DNA of 17,894 nt, from positions 1 through 17,894 of the forward strand of contig MSJH02000599.1 in NCBI GenBank assembly GCA_001931875.2. Reading direction: 5' to 3'. This stretch comes from Byssochlamys sp. IMV 00236 (lineage: Eukaryota; Ascomycota; Eurotiomycetes; Eurotiales; Thermoascaceae). Made by a program: the position numbers and the translations under genes. A model generated the notes under the pieces. The model searched no databases, was not told the origin of the DNA, and worked only from the letters and a program-made list of their open reading frames with translations. Positions 1-11,304 of this stretch are shown here, piece after piece (position 1 is the first letter of the stretch; the number at the start of each line of letters is the position of its first letter).

Positions 1-417
1 TGTGCTGGTAAAAGAGACATCTTTTTGTTGTTGAAAACAATAAAGAAAAAAAAAAAAAAAGAGAGGACAAAAAATCAAAAGTCCATTTTTATATAATAAA
101 TTGTGTGTAGCCACAGGAAGCAAGCGGAGATAGGATTAAAGAAATAGAGCAAACCTAACAAATGAAAGGGGGGATGGGAGCCACAGAGATGGTATATTAA
201 GAATATAAAAAAAATGTTAAGGAGAAATGAGAGTGAAGGGGAGAAGTGATGCATACATGAAAAGATGCATAAATTAGTCATTTAGAGATAATAAAAAAAG
301 ATGAAAGAAAGCTATCTATATGTGTGTATAACATAGTGGCTAAGCAGCCCTTTTAAAACCTTCCATTGCTTCAACTTTAATTTTTTTTTCTTCTTTTTTT
401 TTCTTTTTCTAAACAAC
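1..417. other. Intergenic DNA and upstream region of the CaM kinase gene
   Basis: No gene is recognised here. The stretch is purine-rich on the plus strand, with an A-run near 47-60. A pyrimidine-rich tract at about 380-412 lies directly before the kinase ATG at 418 and is typical of the 5' leaders in this window. A minus-strand open frame at 75-281 gives a low-complexity hydrophobic peptide and is not credible. Confidence 0.5.
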
Positions 418-1792
<1,375 letters not shown>

Positions 1793-2099
1793 AAAAGTTT
1801 TATACACATTAACAATGGCTGTAAAAAAAAAATGAAAAAAATGAAAAATAGCGCTTAAAAATTGCCTTTTGGTTGTTGTTATTTTCTACAATTAGTAGTT
1901 TTTTATGCTTTAAAGTTCAAATTTGACATGTGGCTTCTCAGTCGGAATAAACGGGATTTCCATGATTAGTCCTAAATCAGTAACAAATGAAGATTCTTGT
2001 AATGCAAAGCCAACAAACTCTTTTATTATTTTGTATGAATCTATCATCAAAATATGACTCTTACACATTCAATAGGACAGAAATAATGATAATCCTAGG

Positions 2100-2150
2100 A
2101 GAGGGTGATCAGGATCATTCTTGGATCGCCCACCTCTGTCGGTTTCCGAC
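2100..2150 (+). other. Two adjacent GC-rich hairpins, function unknown
   Basis: The first hairpin pairs AGAGG (2100-2104) with CCTCT (2133-2137), then GTGATC (2105-2110) with GATCGC (2124-2129) including one G-T pair. It has a 3-nt bulge and a 13-nt loop. The second, GTCGG-TTT-CCGAC (2138-2150), follows with no gap. GC content stands out from the AT-rich surroundings. It could be part of a structured RNA or of the kinase 3' region. No known RNA family was recognised. Confidence 0.4.
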
Positions 2151-2255
2151 CTCGCTTACAATACATGTCAATTTCATGCATACATTATCCTTAATGTCTG
2201 TGTTCAAATCCATTGCATGATTAAAAACAGTCTAAAAGAACAATAATGATAATAT

Positions 2256-2273
2256 GAGAGAGAGAGAGAGAGA
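2256..2273 (+). repeat. (GA)9 microsatellite
   Basis: Uninterrupted GA dinucleotide repeat about 70 bp upstream of the COX10 start. Confidence 0.9.
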
Positions 2274-2299
2274 CAACTCATGCTTACGAAGGCAGTCAC

Positions 2300-2320
2300 A
2301 ATAAAATGGTCCATTTTATT
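2300..2320. promoter_or_regulatory. Perfect 10-bp-arm inverted repeat upstream of COX10
   Basis: AATAAAATGG, one central T, then CCATTTTATT. It ends 23 bp before the COX10 ATG. It could be a binding site for a dimeric regulator or a hairpin in the 5' leader. The symmetry is seen in the sequence; a regulatory role is inference. Confidence 0.35.
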
Positions 2321-2343
2321 CTTGATTTTTTTTTGCCTTTTTT

Positions 2344-3477
2344 ATGCTTCAAACAAACTTGATTAGACAGATTACAAAAAGACATGTCAATCCTACAAGA
2401 GTCTTTGCTACCTACTCTTTATTACAGCAGAGACATCATAATCAACGGGTTACAAAGTTCAAGGTGATCGAACCACCTTCTATGGCCAAGTTGCCTGTCC
2501 TTTATAAAGAGCTTATAAAGTTCAAACTAGCTGGTCTAGTTGCCCTGACAGCCATGACAGGCTATGCGCTTGCCCCTGGTGAGTCAACGGTGACAACGCT
2601 GCTAGCAACCACAGTCGGCACAGGTCTTTGTATTGGCTCAGCCAACGCTATCAACCAGTGGATAGAAGTGCCTTATGATGCTCAGATGCTCAGAACCCGC
2701 AACAGAGTGCTCGGACGACGAGCATTGTCTCAAGTCCATGCGTTCGGCTTTGGACTTTTAACAGGGGTAACTGGTGTCACCATGCTTGCGACCTGCGTCA
2801 ATCCGATCACAGCCATCTTGGGTGCTTCCAATATTGCCCTCTACACATTGGTCTATACCCCCATGAAGCGATCATCCATTGCCAACACATGGGCAGGTGC
2901 AGTCGTAGGCGCCATTCCTCCCATGATGGGATATACCGCCGTGACTAATAACCTGCTGGATCCTGCTGCCTGGGTCCTCGGCGGTTTACTCTACTGCTGG
3001 CAGTTTCCTCATTTCAATGCTCTTGCTTGGAACCTCCGTCAGGACTATTCCAAGGCCGGATACCGCATGATGGCCGTAACAGATCCTAAATTGAACGCGC
3101 GAGTCTCATTACGATACAGTCTGGCCATGTTTCCCCTATGCTTTGCTGTGCCCTATCTCGATTTGACCTCTTATTGGTTTGCCCTTGATTCATCCGTCGT
3201 CAATGGCGCTTTACTCTACGGTGCCTATAAATTTTGGAAAAAGAGGTACCAAAAAAAAAAAAGAGAGAGTTCTTTATATACACACAAATCTTACATTTTT
3301 TTTTAAAGCAACGATAAATCAGCCAAACAATTATTCTTTGGTAGCATCGTCCATTTACCTGTTCTTTTAGCCCTGCTTATGATTCACAAGAAATGGAACC
3401 TGTCTAGCCATCATCGAACGAAAGAAGAGGAAGAAATAGAAGAAATTATTGAATGGGTGATCGAAGACGACTATTAA
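2344..3477 (+). CDS. COX10: Protoheme IX farnesyltransferase (haem O synthase), mitochondrial
   Basis: UbiA-superfamily prenyltransferase that adds a farnesyl group to haem B to make haem O, the first step to haem A for cytochrome c oxidase. It is a multi-pass protein of the mitochondrial inner membrane. Two exons, 2344-3245 and 3309-3477, join to 356 aa. The N-terminus (MLQTNLIRQITKRHVNPTR) is basic and lacks acidic residues, like a mitochondrial presequence. The first signature is in NQWIEVPYDAQMLRTRNR, the second region is YSKAGYRMMAV, and many hydrophobic helices lie between. The 63-nt intron starts GTACC and ends AAAG; without splicing the frame would run into a short meaningless tail. 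The C-terminus is strongly acidic (EEEEIEEIIEW). It converges with the thioredoxin-PITH gene, leaving 81 bp between the stops. Confidence 0.96.
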
Positions 3478-3558
3478 CTTTATTTATTCTCTTCCTTATT
3501 TAAATCGTTCATGTTGGTAGTCTAGAATACATATTAATACCCATATATACATATAGAA

Positions 3559-4601
3559 TTATCTATTTACCTCTACAGGAGTACCAATAAAAATCAGCTG
3601 TTCAAGCTGGGTTGTCTCTTCGTCCTCTTGATTGTCAACGACAAAGAGTGTGATATGAGTTATATTTTGGAATTTGACAAATCTCAAGTTGACAATCGCG
3701 TCTTGTTCAAAATCCTTGGGTGTCAATTCAATCACCTGTGTCTCCTTTACGGAATCAGCATCATCAAAGCCAAGTGCTTGTCTATTGGCATATAATCTTA
3801 TCGTTTTGGGTGCTTGTGCGACACTGTGAGCCTTGAACTTTAATGAATGAATTTTGACAGCTACACATTTCGGCTTTTAAACAAACTTTTGCTACTTTTA
3901 ATAAATAACACTTACGTTGATTGAATGGGATACTAATGATCAACTGTTCATCGACGTCACTCTCCAAGTAGCTGTTATCATCTTTGAATATGTTTTTGAC
4001 ATTATTTTCTGTTTGTTGGTTCAGTGCATCCAGTTGATTCATGGTGATAAAAGAAGTCAAATCACCCTACACAACACATCAATTGGTGTATACTTTCTTT
4101 TTATTTTTTTAGTTCTTACGTGTCCAGGTACACCATAATTCTTTTTAGAGCTTTCTCCTTGTTGTTGTTGTTGTTCTCCAGATAGCTTTTGAATATAAGC
4201 CTCGAGTTGTTTAGGGTTAGCTCCCTTCATCTCTGTCAACTTTTTGTTGTTTTTATAAAATTGAAATGTAGGCCTAATAAAATTAGTTTGAATAGAAATA
4301 GAAATAAAAATGCTTACATGGCAGTGATTCCACAGGCAGTGGATACTTCTTTTACTTGGTCAACATCAATTTTGGCAAAAGTAACTTGAGTATACTTGGT
4401 TGCAAGTTGATCATAAAAGGGTGAAATCATTTTACATGGTCCACTATACACGACACAGAGGTAAGGAAAAAAACAAGTTTATACCATAGAAAAAAAGACT
4501 TACCACCAACTAGCAGTAAAGTAAGCAACTACTAATTTATCTGGAGAAGAGCTCAAGGCTGCTTGAAAGTCTGCGGCGTTTTGAACATGTTGAACTGTCA
4601 T
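3559..4601 (-). CDS. TXNL1: Thioredoxin-PITH domain protein (TXNL1/Txl1-like)
   Basis: Cytosolic thioredoxin fused to a PITH domain; relatives associate with the 26S proteasome. Five exons on the minus strand (4601-4504, 4443-4318, 4273-4120, 4066-3916, 3860-3559) join to 276 aa, close to the family length of about 290. The active site WCGPCK (residues 32-37) is itself split by intron 1 between the second and third bases of the first Cys codon. The thioredoxin fold continues through FAKIDVDQV and the cis-Pro motif MPTFQFYK. A Q-rich linker follows, then PITH from about residue 127 (GDLTSFITMNQLDALN, LESDVDEQLI, FNQPVKIHSLKF). The last intron is read with acceptor GTGTAG because only that restores FNQPVK; a nearer AAAAG breaks the frame. 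A CCAAT box (plus strand 4675-4679) lies about 75 bp upstream of the start. Confidence 0.95.
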
Positions 4602-4945
4602 GATGTTTAAAAAAGAAAGGACAGAAGGAAAGCATTACGTGTTGCATGTAGATATTTGGGTTTAAAATAAATGGCCAATCATAATAAAGCTCATTCACAC
4701 ACACACACACACACATATACTGCCAGCACTACATGCATCAGAAAATAAACTAATGCTACAGGCACTTCTTCTAGACACTGCATGTAAGGCAGTGGAATAT
4801 TCTTTTAATGTAAAATATGAATTTATCATAATTACACGTGATTGATCTTGAGTCTTGTTTGATCAAACTGATATATAAAAACAGAATAAATAACAGCATT
4901 TCATTTTATCTCTCTTTCTTCTTCTTTGAAAAGAAATAAACAAAA
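4602..4945. promoter_or_regulatory. Divergent intergenic region: TXNL1 upstream side and transposase-side promoter
   Basis: No gene is seen. It holds the presumed TXNL1 promoter (CCAAT at 4675-4679), a CA microsatellite (4696-4715), a 12-bp perfect palindrome GTTTGATCAAAC (4857-4868), a TATA-like ATATATAAAA (4871-4880) and a CT-rich tract up to the ATG at 4946. Confidence 0.5.
4696..4715 (+). repeat. (CA)10 microsatellite
   Basis: Uninterrupted CA dinucleotide repeat between the TXNL1 start and the transposase remnant. Confidence 0.9.
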
Positions 4946-4955
4946 ATGAAGTTGA

Positions 4956-5934
4956 CGATCCAACCTTACACACGATATATCACTTATTCTAGAACAGTGT
5001 CTACTATGTCGCGAAGATCCTGAAAGCATTTTCGAGAAAAAGAAGAAATCAGGTCGGCGTCGTATTCTCGGGGAGGAGCATAAGAAATTTCTTTTAAATT
5101 ACATTGATGACAATCCATCTGCTGTTGTAACTGAAGTGGTAGAAAATTTGAAACAAAACTTTGTAGATCTTAATGTTTCTCGTAGTACAGTTTACAATTT
5201 CATGACAACTCAGTGTAATCTTTCTATTAAGCAGGCACAGTTCCAGCCAGTGGAAAGGAATAGCGAGGAAAAAATTCAGCAACGGTACGATTGGGTCCAA
5301 AAGTGGCAGCAAACTGACATGGACTTTACAACAAATTGTGTCTTTCTGGATGAATCAGCCTTTCACATTAATTTGAAACGAGGTATGGCTTGGTCAAAGA
5401 AGGAAACTCCTGCAATAGTTACAGTACCTATGACTAGAGCGAAAGCAACATCTATTTTAGGTGCCATATCGGCCACTGGCTTAATTAATGTTAGTTTGAG
5501 AGTTCCAAAGCGTATCAAAAAGAGAAAGCTTGGACATGAGACTGACGTTTATAGCACAGGAACAGTGACAGGGCATTACTTGAGCTTTGTAAAGGCTACT
5601 CTTGATGAAATGGACAGATATCCAGAAATGAAGGGGCATTACCTTGTCATGGATAACACTCCTATCCACAGCTCAACCGATATAGGTAAGTATATCAATT
5701 CTCGGGGATACTGGTATGTGTATCTTCCTCCATATTCTCCTGAACTGAATCCAATCGAGCAGTTCTGGTCCCGTTGTCAAGAGTAAAGTTAAGCGAAATA
5801 AGTTCCTGGAAAAAGAATCACTAATGACAAGAATTGGTGAGGCTTGTGATAGCTTATATTTAAGTGATTTCAAAGGCTTTGTTTCTCATTCTGCCAAATG
5901 TTTTGGTAAGTGCTTCAACAAGGAGAGGTTATAA
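4956..5934 (+). pseudogene. Tc1/mariner-like (DDE_3) transposase, broken by a +1 frameshift
   Basis: The transposase cuts and rejoins element ends with an RNase H-like DDE core. The frame is open from 4956 to a TAA at 5784-5786. The N-terminal half looks like a DNA-binding helix-turn-helix region (EEHKKFLLNYIDDNPSAVV, SRSTVYNFM). The catalytic triad is visible: Asp in FLDESAF (codon 5349), Asp in VMDNTPIH (5652) and Glu in SPELNPIEQFW (5757). There are 34 residues between the second Asp and Glu, as in DD34E elements. Right after FWS a run of three C at 5770-5772 shifts the frame. The next frame continues with plausible C-terminal sequence (VKSKVKRNKF, then SDFKGF and HSAKCF) to 5934. No in-frame ATG exists at the 5' end; an ATG at 4946 is in another frame and stops at 5023. 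Terminal inverted repeats were not identified. Confidence 0.85.
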
Positions 5935-6211
5935 AAAGATGACGCGAAACAAAAAAAAAAAAAAAAAAGGCACATTACCACCATCTTATCCACCACCTTT
6001 ATCCACCACCTTTATCGTTTGTCCATCAATTTCACCATCGAAATGTTTGATTTTTTTAATCAAAGTGATACATAAATGCGATATGCAACCAGAGACTTTT
6101 GGCCGCCTGGTGAACTTGTGTAAGTACAAGACTTTCAAACCCCCGACAGGATTGAGAAATCAAGGTTATGGGGAAAAAGAGAGAAAACTGTTTTTTGTTT
6201 CGTCTTTTGTC
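5935..6211 (+). other. Spacer between transposase remnant and zinc-finger gene
   Basis: It contains an A-run at about 5950-5968 and a tandem repeat of CCACCTTTATC-type units near 5990-6016. The frame stays open into the next gene from an ATG at 5940, but the encoded sequence is low-complexity (poly-Lys, then Pro-rich) and does not look like protein. It probably holds the promoter of the next gene. Confidence 0.4.
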
Positions 6212-8233
6212 ATGACAATAGCACTGCTCACAAAATTGACATGTCCATATTGCGATGATGAAGAATGTTTTAAAAAGATTCAAAATATACAACGTCATTG
6301 TCAACGCAAACATTCCATTTTGTTACCATCACGCTCAAGAGGAGATCAACCTCCTAAGGATTCGACAAAATATACAGAAGCTTTGCATGAGAAATATCCA
6401 TCTATTCCGGTGAAGCTAACTTGCCCATGCTGTTGTGATTTGTTTGTCAATAAATCAGCACTTAAAACACATATTGATGAACAGCATAATGTTTTGTAAG
6501 TGAAATTTCGAGTCAACTTCATTTTTTACAAGCTCTATAATTATTTTTTAGCTAACAAAACTTAGAAACGCGCACAAGTAATTGGAATATTCATGGAGTA
6601 AGCGTAGTCGAAAATTTCCACAATTTTTGCGCGCATTGTGTTCAAAATAATTCGAAATACGTTAACATTGATGAGTTTTTTAATCAAATCTTGTAAGATT
6701 TTTTATTATTCATTCTTGGGATCGTCTAACTTTTTTTTTTTTTTTTGAAGGGCAATTTCATCAATCCTTGTGTTGCAACAAAGAAATGATTATCAAAGTG
6801 TACCTTCTGAATATTTTTCGTCAAGTCTTCTTAAAGAAATGCATCGGCAACTATTACGAGAATTGAATGCTAGGAAAGTAATGAATGCAGAAACGTCAAC
6901 ACGAATTAAGGACACGCTCTTGGTAATCGTTTTTTTTTTTTTTCATAATTTGAGGTATTGATCAGAACAATTGAAAGTTATAGGAGAAGTATAAGTCAAT
7001 GAGTCTCTATATAACCTCTTTATTAAGATCAAGACGAGAGAGAGAGCCCAATATTACAAACAGCGTCATTTTATATGAAAACAGAATTATTAAGGAACCG
7101 ATTTAATTATGGCCAATGATAGTTGGGCATGTCGCGTTATATATGTTAATAACGCGTATTGTTGTCAGTATCTTTGTATTATTCATTCTTAGAGTATAGA
7201 TTTATAGCAATCTCATACGACAAGATTAGGTATTTATAGGGTAAATACGACATAATTGATATATTTTGATAATCCATTTATTTTATTTTTATCTTCATAG
7301 GCATACCGCAGTGACGAAATTGACGGTCTGAAGACTCGACATGATCTGATTTCACTTGCAGAAAAGTCAACTGATCCGGAAAGAAACGCTGTGCTTGCCG
7401 TGGAATCTTTGTGAGCATTCCATGCCAGCTGTATGAACTTTTTTGCTAACATATCTGCCTGTTTGCCTTTAGGATCCCGGCAATGACAGATGTTGATCTT
7501 CGTACAATTTCTGAAAACCATTTGGCGGCGTCATATGTCCATCCTGTCATGCAAAGTTTGTTCTCCATTGCTTGCAACAATAAGGTGTCTCACTGGTAAA
7601 AGTCAAAAATTATGACCAATTTTTTCTTAACATTTTTTGATCTGATTTTTAAGCTCAAACACTCTTCCTGAAGTTGATGATACCACTGGCAAAAGACCTG
7701 ACTACATAGTCGATGTTTATGAACGATATCAATATGCATATTCAAGTTGTTTTGGAGAAATCAAGATTGAAAAAGCAAATGACACATTGAAGGTCTTGGA
7801 TTTTTATCGCTTAGCAATATTTGGAAGAAATGCAATTGAAAGTCATAATCTGAATGGAATTATTTGCTTCCAAACGATTGGTAATGGACCTACTGTATTG
7901 GAAATGAGCTTATTCACGCTAATTTTATGTTCTTGCTATTTAGGATCACTCGTTACATTTTATTACATGCTTCCCCGTGCTGATTTTTTTATATTCCTGG
8001 AAGTTACGTCGATTAAGATACCATTGGTGAAAAGAGATATTGTATCAATTATTACCCACCTGGATGACATGCTCTCATTAGTGTGTCTTCATGAATTAGT
8101 AGAAAATACCAATGAACTAGCTTCATCCTATCCCCCGATACTTCCATATGTTTATGTGCAAAACGAACGCAAATCATTGCCTAAAAAACGAAAACCATCT
8201 CTTACCTCGATATCGTCCTCATCGAAGCATTGA
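6212..8233 (+). CDS. C2H2 zinc-finger protein with C-terminal PD-(D/E)XK-like region
   Basis: Seven exons (6212-6495, 6579-6692, 6751-6922, 7301-7410, 7473-7595, 7654-7880, 7944-8233) join to 439 aa in one frame. Finger 1 is C-x2-C-x14-H-x4-H (Cys11, Cys14, His29, His34). Finger 2 is C-x2-C-x12-H-x4-H (Cys71, Cys74, His87, His92). The middle is helical and not recognised. Residues 280-305 carry GKRPDYIVD and CFGEIKIEK: Asp284 and Glu303-x-Lys305 fit the D...ExK pattern of restriction-endonuclease-like folds. The tail is basic (KKRKPS) and may be a nuclear signal. From memory this resembles a multi-copy family of Mucorales hypothetical proteins; its function is unknown to me. Two weak points are exon 2, which needs the acceptor CACAAG at 6578 because TTTTTAG at 6551 leads to TAA, and intron 3, which is long (378 nt). 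It could be a decaying copy. Confidence 0.65.
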
Positions 8234-8822
8234 AATTCTCTTTCCATTCTTGTTTTAAATCTTCAAAAATAAAATGCCAATATGATTTTTAATGAAAAAA
8301 CGGAATTTATTGAAGTGCAACATCGAGCTCCCTCTCCAGTGCGGCATTCATTCTCAAATCTGTGTGGTAACAATTCCCACTTGCTGCGATTTTGCTTTTG
8401 GGTAAGATTGCACACACACACAAAAAGATGCACAAGAATACAAAGTCATATAATTCAATTTATACATAAATGCCACAAGTTGGAGCATTTATCTCGAGGA
8501 ATAATGTAAAATAGACCGAGAAAATGACGAATGGTTATTATTTTTCATTTCACTTTTCTATGTAAATATAGACCGTCTACGAACGACGTGGCAGATAGAT
8601 TAACTGCTCACTATGTAGATACGACAGTCATATATGTCTCATACTTTCTTAGAGCAAGGAAAGCACAAGATTAGCTAACTTGACCGTCAATGAAAGTATT
8701 TAGTTAATTATTTGGATCGAATAAAGAACAAAAATGGCTGCAAGCTGGGGTCCTCTTTTATACACATTTCAAAAGCCACAGATCTGTGACTGATACAAGT
8801 CGAAAATTTTTTTTTTCATCTT

Positions 8823-9114
8823 TATATATAAATTAAGCCCATTCCCTTTTTTTCCCTTTTTCTTTTTTCTCAAGGAGGTAGCAAGCTTATGTATACGGGC
8901 AAACATACGAAAAGATTTTATTCTTTAATACAACCCGTGGGAAGGTCTGAGAAAAGCCGCTAATGTCTTTGCTGGACAATCTGTGAAAACGGAGGCAGTG
9001 CTACCAGAAAATCTAACCTCTTGTTTCCTTACCTTTGAAGAATTTTATATTCTGATGGGTATTCTGGGGAGACGAGAGGATTATTGTAACGGTCTGCGGG
9101 CGGAAATGCTATGA
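8823..9114 (+). pseudogene. Promoter-like start followed by out-of-frame coding remnant
   Basis: A TATA-like TATATATAAA (8823-8832), a pyrimidine tract (about 8840-8872) and ATG at 8889 mimic a gene start. That frame gives 24 residues (MYTGKHTKRFYSLIQPVGRS...) and stops. In another frame 8929-9114 is open for 61 codons and reads like protein (LRKAANVFAGQSVKTEAVLP, then LTFEEFYILMGILGRRED). A single frameshift would link the two. The family is not recognised. It may be the broken 5' part of a gene or a transposon fragment. Confidence 0.35.
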
Positions 9115-9266
9115 AGTGCAATACATGAGGCTGGTTTTACCAGTAACTCAATTCAGACTACTCTGTTTCCTCCTTCACCCTTTTTTTATATTGAAATTTA
9201 AACGAAAAAAAAAAAAAAAAAAAAGATGAGCCAATTACGTAACAGAGCTGGTCAATTTTTTTTTAG

Positions 9267-9274
9267 TATAAATA
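9267..9274 (+). promoter_or_regulatory. TATA box of the sirtuin gene
   Basis: TATAAATA about 50 bp upstream of the chosen sirtuin ATG at 9322. It lies inside the reading frame that begins at the upstream ATG 9226, which argues that 9226 is not the usual start. Confidence 0.5.
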
Positions 9275-9321
9275 AAGAGAGAAAGAGTGTGTGCCTCATT
9301 TCATTTGTTGTTGTTTCATTA

Positions 9322-10562
<1,241 letters not shown>

Positions 10563-10850
10563 GCAATTACATGTAATTGTTTCTTTCCCTTTTGAACGAT
10601 TGTTTAGTCTTGATCTTTTAATGTCAATAGAAGATATGATTGGTTATGTAAAAAGAGCTTTACCAAATAAAGTGTCGTTTCAATTTAATACGATTGCCTA
10701 GATTATTCATCTATCTTTTTCGTAAGCGCGCCATTGTGCGGATGCACTTTCAAGGGACCCGAAAACAATATAAATACGTACTCTTTATTTAATAAAAAAA
10801 AACACACATCTCTTTCCACTTTTCCCTTCTTTACGCCGGTCGTTAACACA
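10563..10850 (+). promoter_or_regulatory. Sirtuin 3' region and promoter of the secreted protein gene
   Basis: AATAAAG near 10667 may be a polyadenylation signal for the sirtuin transcript. TATAAATA at 10769-10776 lies about 80 bp before the next ATG and is followed by an A-run and a CT-rich leader. Confidence 0.45.
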
Positions 10851-11210
10851 ATGAAAGCTTCATTCCTTCTTGCTTCTCTCTTTGCTACCCTTTTGACAAC
10901 TCAAGCTGCTCCTCTCGAGGCTCGCTCGTCTATGTCTGGTAGTGGTACATACTATGATGTTGGCTTAGGCTCCTGTGGACATAAAAACTCAAATAGTGAC
11001 ATGGTTGCTGCTCTTTCTTCTGATCTAATGGATGGCGGTAAACTCTGTGGAAAATCAATCACAGTCAAGGGCAAGAAAGGATCCGTCACTCTTACCGTCG
11101 TAGACACTTGTCCTAGTTGCGACAGTGGTGATGTTGACATGAGCAGTGCTGCATTCAAGAAACTTGGTTCGCTGGACGAAGGACGCATTCCCATCACTTG
11201 GTCTTATTAA
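10851..11210 (+). CDS. Secreted small protein with RlpA/barwin-like double-psi beta-barrel
   Basis: A single exon encodes 119 aa. Residues 1-19 or 1-20 form a clear signal peptide (MKASFLLASLFATLLTTQA), followed by a short Pro-Leu-Glu-Ala-Arg segment that could be trimmed by a Kex2-like protease. The mature part begins GSGTYYDVGLGSCG and carries AALSSDLMD, KLCGKSITV and VTLTVVDTCPSCDSGDVDMS. These are the order and residues of the double-psi beta-barrel fold of RlpA, barwin and expansin-related proteins, with four Cys in the mature part. Fungal relatives are small cell-wall or secreted proteins, some expressed in development or host contact. No expansin carbohydrate-binding domain is present. 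Enzymatic activity cannot be inferred. It converges with the GTPase gene, leaving 94 bp between the stops. Confidence 0.92.
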   Translation: MKASFLLASLFATLLTTQAAPLEARSSMSGSGTYYDVGLGSCGHKNSNSDMVAALSSDLMDGGKLCGKSITVKGKKGSVTLTVVDTCPSCDSGDVDMSSAAFKKLGSLDEGRIPITWSY

Positions 11211-11304
11211 ACTTCCCTTTTTGCATATCATATAGCTGGTCTCTTTTTTTTCCCTCATAAACAAGCATTGTTTCATTTTAACTAGAATTCAATAAATACT
11301 TTAT

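Larger units (their letters stand above)
1793..2343. other. Intergenic region between the kinase gene and COX10
   Basis: No gene is recognised. It holds the kinase 3' region, two adjacent GC-rich hairpins (2100-2150), a GA microsatellite (2256-2273) and a perfect inverted repeat just before COX10 (2300-2320). An open frame at 1987-2220 has no recognisable content. Confidence 0.5.
8234..9321. other. Intergenic region with possible coding remnants and the sirtuin promoter
   Basis: No intact gene is recognised. An open frame at 8282-8509 ends its plausible part at a GTAAGA donor-like site (about 8401) but matches nothing I know. The 8889-9114 stretch is described separately. A long A-run lies at about 9206-9224. 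TATAAATA at 9267-9274 is the likely sirtuin TATA box. Confidence 0.45.

Noticed and set aside
2111..2125. Similarity of the AGGATCATT word to box A of U3 snoRNA
   Set aside because: The following bases and the C, D, B and C' boxes of U3 are not found around it.
2202..2211. GTTCAAATCC, like a tRNA T-loop
   Set aside because: The flanking bases do not pair into a T-stem and no acceptor or anticodon arm is present.
3861..3873. AAAAG acceptor for the last TXNL1 intron
   Set aside because: It shifts the frame; GTGTAG 13 nt later restores the conserved FNQPVK sequence.
8282..8509. 75-aa plus-strand ORF after the zinc-finger gene
   Set aside because: No recognisable domain; the second half is simple sequence and crosses a donor-like site. 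Kept only as a note.
9226..9321. Upstream ATG giving a longer sirtuin N-terminus
   Set aside because: The extension spans a TATA box and encodes an unconserved sequence; ATG 9322 starts directly before the family N-terminal helix.
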